A DNA stretch of 64,000 nucleotides, from contig JAEYOQ010000024.1 of assembly GCA_023411555.1 (NCBI GenBank), forward strand, positions 90,025 to 154,024, given 5' to 3'. Of the stretch, positions 62,919 through 64,000 are shown piece by piece (the first letter of the stretch is position 1; each line of letters starts with the position of its first letter). The translations under genes and the position numbers were made by a program. The notes beneath the pieces were generated by a model. It saw only the letters and a program-made list of their open reading frames with translations. It made no database searches and had not been told where the DNA came from. The DNA comes from Bacillota bacterium (GTDB lineage: Bacteria > Bacillota > Clostridia > Lachnospirales > Lachnospiraceae).

Positions 62919-64000
62919 ATGACAAAATGGGTATATTTGTTCAAAGAAGGTAAGGCAGATATGAAAAACCTTCTTGGCGGTAAAGGCGCTAACTTAGCAG
63001 AAATGACTAACTTAGGTCTTCCGATTCCTCAGGGTTTCACTGTTACAACAGAAGCTTGTACAGACTATTACAATAGCGGCAAGACAATTAGAGATGAGAT
63101 TAAGGATCAGATTTTTGCATCCTTAAGAATTCTCGAAGAGGAGCAAGGTAAGAAATTCGGTGATACAGAGAATCCTTTATTAGTATCTGTACGTTCCGGT
63201 GCTAGAGCTTCCATGCCTGGTATGATGGATACAATCCTTAACTTAGGTTTGACTGATGCAGCTGTTGAAGGCTTCGCTAAGAAGACCGGTAATGCAAGAT
63301 TTGCATACGACTCTTACAGAAGATTCATCCAGATGTTCTCTGACGTAGTTATGGAAGTAAGCAAGTCCAAATTCGAAAGAGTTCTTGATGAAATCAAAGA
63401 GAAGAAAGGTGTTCATTATGACACCGAGCTTACAGCAGAAGATTTAAAGGAAGTTATTGCTGGCTTCAAGGCATTATACAAGGCTGAAAAAGGCGCAGAT
63501 TTCCCTCAGAATCCTGCAGATCAGTTAATCGAGGCAGTTACCGCTGTATTCCGTTCTTGGGATAATCCTCGTGCGATCTATTATAGAAGAATGAATGATA
63601 TCCCTGGTGATTGGGGTACTGCAGTAAACGTTCAGGCCATGGTATTCGGTAACATGGGTGATACATCAGGTACTGGTGTTGCATTTACACGTAATCCTTC
63701 TACCGGTGAAGCTAAGATCTATGGTGAATACCTGATCAATGCTCAGGGTGAAGACGTAGTTGCTGGTATCAGAACTCCTCAGCCTATTACAAAACTTGAA
63801 GAAGATATGCCGGAAGCTTACAAAGAATTCATGAGAATTGCAACTTTACTTGAAAATCACTATAAAGATATGCAGGACATGGAATTCACAATTGAAGATA
63901 CAAAGCTTTACTTCTTACAGACACGTAACGGTAAGAGAACTGCTCCTGCAGCTCTTCAGATCGCTTGCGATTTAGTAGATGAAGGCAAGATTACTAAGGA
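62919..64000 (+). CDS. ppdK: pyruvate, phosphate dikinase (N-terminal part, runs off the window)
   Basis: The first 360 codons encode TKWVYLFKEGKADMKNLLGG, GKGANLAEMTNLGLPIPQGF, VRSGARASMPGMMDTILNLG and MVFGNMGDTSGTGVAFTRNP, the nucleotide-binding domain of PPDK. It interconverts pyruvate, ATP and phosphate with PEP, AMP and PPi; in clostridia it often works in glycolysis, and its PPi balance ties in with the membrane pyrophosphatase. AGGAGGGCAC precedes the ATG at 62919. Confidence 0.96.
   Translation, partial: MTKWVYLFKEGKADMKNLLGGKGANLAEMTNLGLPIPQGFTVTTEACTDYYNSGKTIRDEIKDQIFASLRILEEEQGKKFGDTENPLLVSVRSGARASMPGMMDTILNLGLTDAAVEGFAKKTGNARFAYDSYRRFIQMFSDVVMEVSKSKFERVLDEIKEKKGVHYDTELTAEDLKEVIAGFKALYKAEKGADFPQNPADQLIEAVTAVFRSWDNPRAIYYRRMNDIPGDWGTAVNVQAMVFGNMGDTSGTGVAFTRNPSTGEAKIYGEYLINAQGEDVVAGIRTPQPITKLEEDMPEAYKEFMRIATLLENHYKDMQDMEFTIEDTKLYFLQTRNGKRTAPAALQIACDLVDEGKITK

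Overview
The window looks like a chromosomal segment of a low-GC, spore-forming anaerobic Firmicute, most likely a plant-fibre-degrading Lachnospiraceae/Clostridium phytofermentans-type organism. Supporting signs are strong AGGAGG ribosome sites, frequent GTG/TTG starts, a class III (oxygen-sensitive) ribonucleotide reductase, pyruvate phosphate dikinase, a single-chain glycyl-tRNA synthetase, a membrane pyrophosphatase, a Na+-decarboxylase pump, CspA-like subtilase sequence and several sugar ABC importers without their own ATPase. No rRNA, tRNA, CRISPR array or insertion sequence was seen.

The main discovery is a 22,138-bp integrated element (about 3523-25660) that cuts a subtilisin-like protease gene in two exactly at the catalytic-histidine motif. 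The 5' part (2911-3522, 204 codons, Asp and His of the triad) and the 3' part (25661-26791, 376 codons, Ser of the triad) join in frame through a shared CCCAT and rebuild the canonical GTHVAGIAAG motif of a 580-residue protease. A large serine recombinase (24017-25621) ends about 35 bp before the right junction, and the outer halves of the two junctions form an inverted-arm site typical of a phage-type attP. The cargo is not conjugative. It holds a class III fructose-1,6-bisphosphatase, a GH38-like alpha-mannosidase, a GntR/LacI-type regulator, two complete sugar importers (binding protein plus two permeases each, no ATPase), a PHP-domain hydrolase, a LacI regulator, a GH43 enzyme, a CE1-type esterase, and the remnant of another glycosidase gene. 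It reads as a mobile hemicellulose/glycoside-use island. Possible reversible restoration of the protease by excision is an inference.

Left of the element lie the start of an ftsH-like gene (minus strand), a SulP anion transporter and a small membrane protein. Right of it (26.8-41.9 kb) come an SH3-NlpC/P60 cell-wall hydrolase, a ZIP metal transporter, Na+-decarboxylase gamma and beta subunits (minus), a membrane pyrophosphatase, a TPR lipoprotein with hflX, an nrdD fused to a glutaredoxin-like domain, an MFS transporter, and a hemerythrin/CheX pair.

The remainder (42-64 kb) is mostly housekeeping: thyA and folA, ilvE, guaB, a phosphotransferase and an amidase, comEB, pyk, purH, a cold-shock protein, an M16C peptidase, era-yqzL-recO, a lipoprotein, glyS and the first 360 codons of ppdK. 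Nucleotide supply is a theme: nrdD, thyA, folA, comEB, guaB and purH. Intergenic regions carry several repeat families: GGGGCTGTTGCATA-type terminators, AAAGGACAACA-type terminators, a roughly 75-97 bp interspersed repeat in three places, and a highly structured repeat block between glyS and ppdK.
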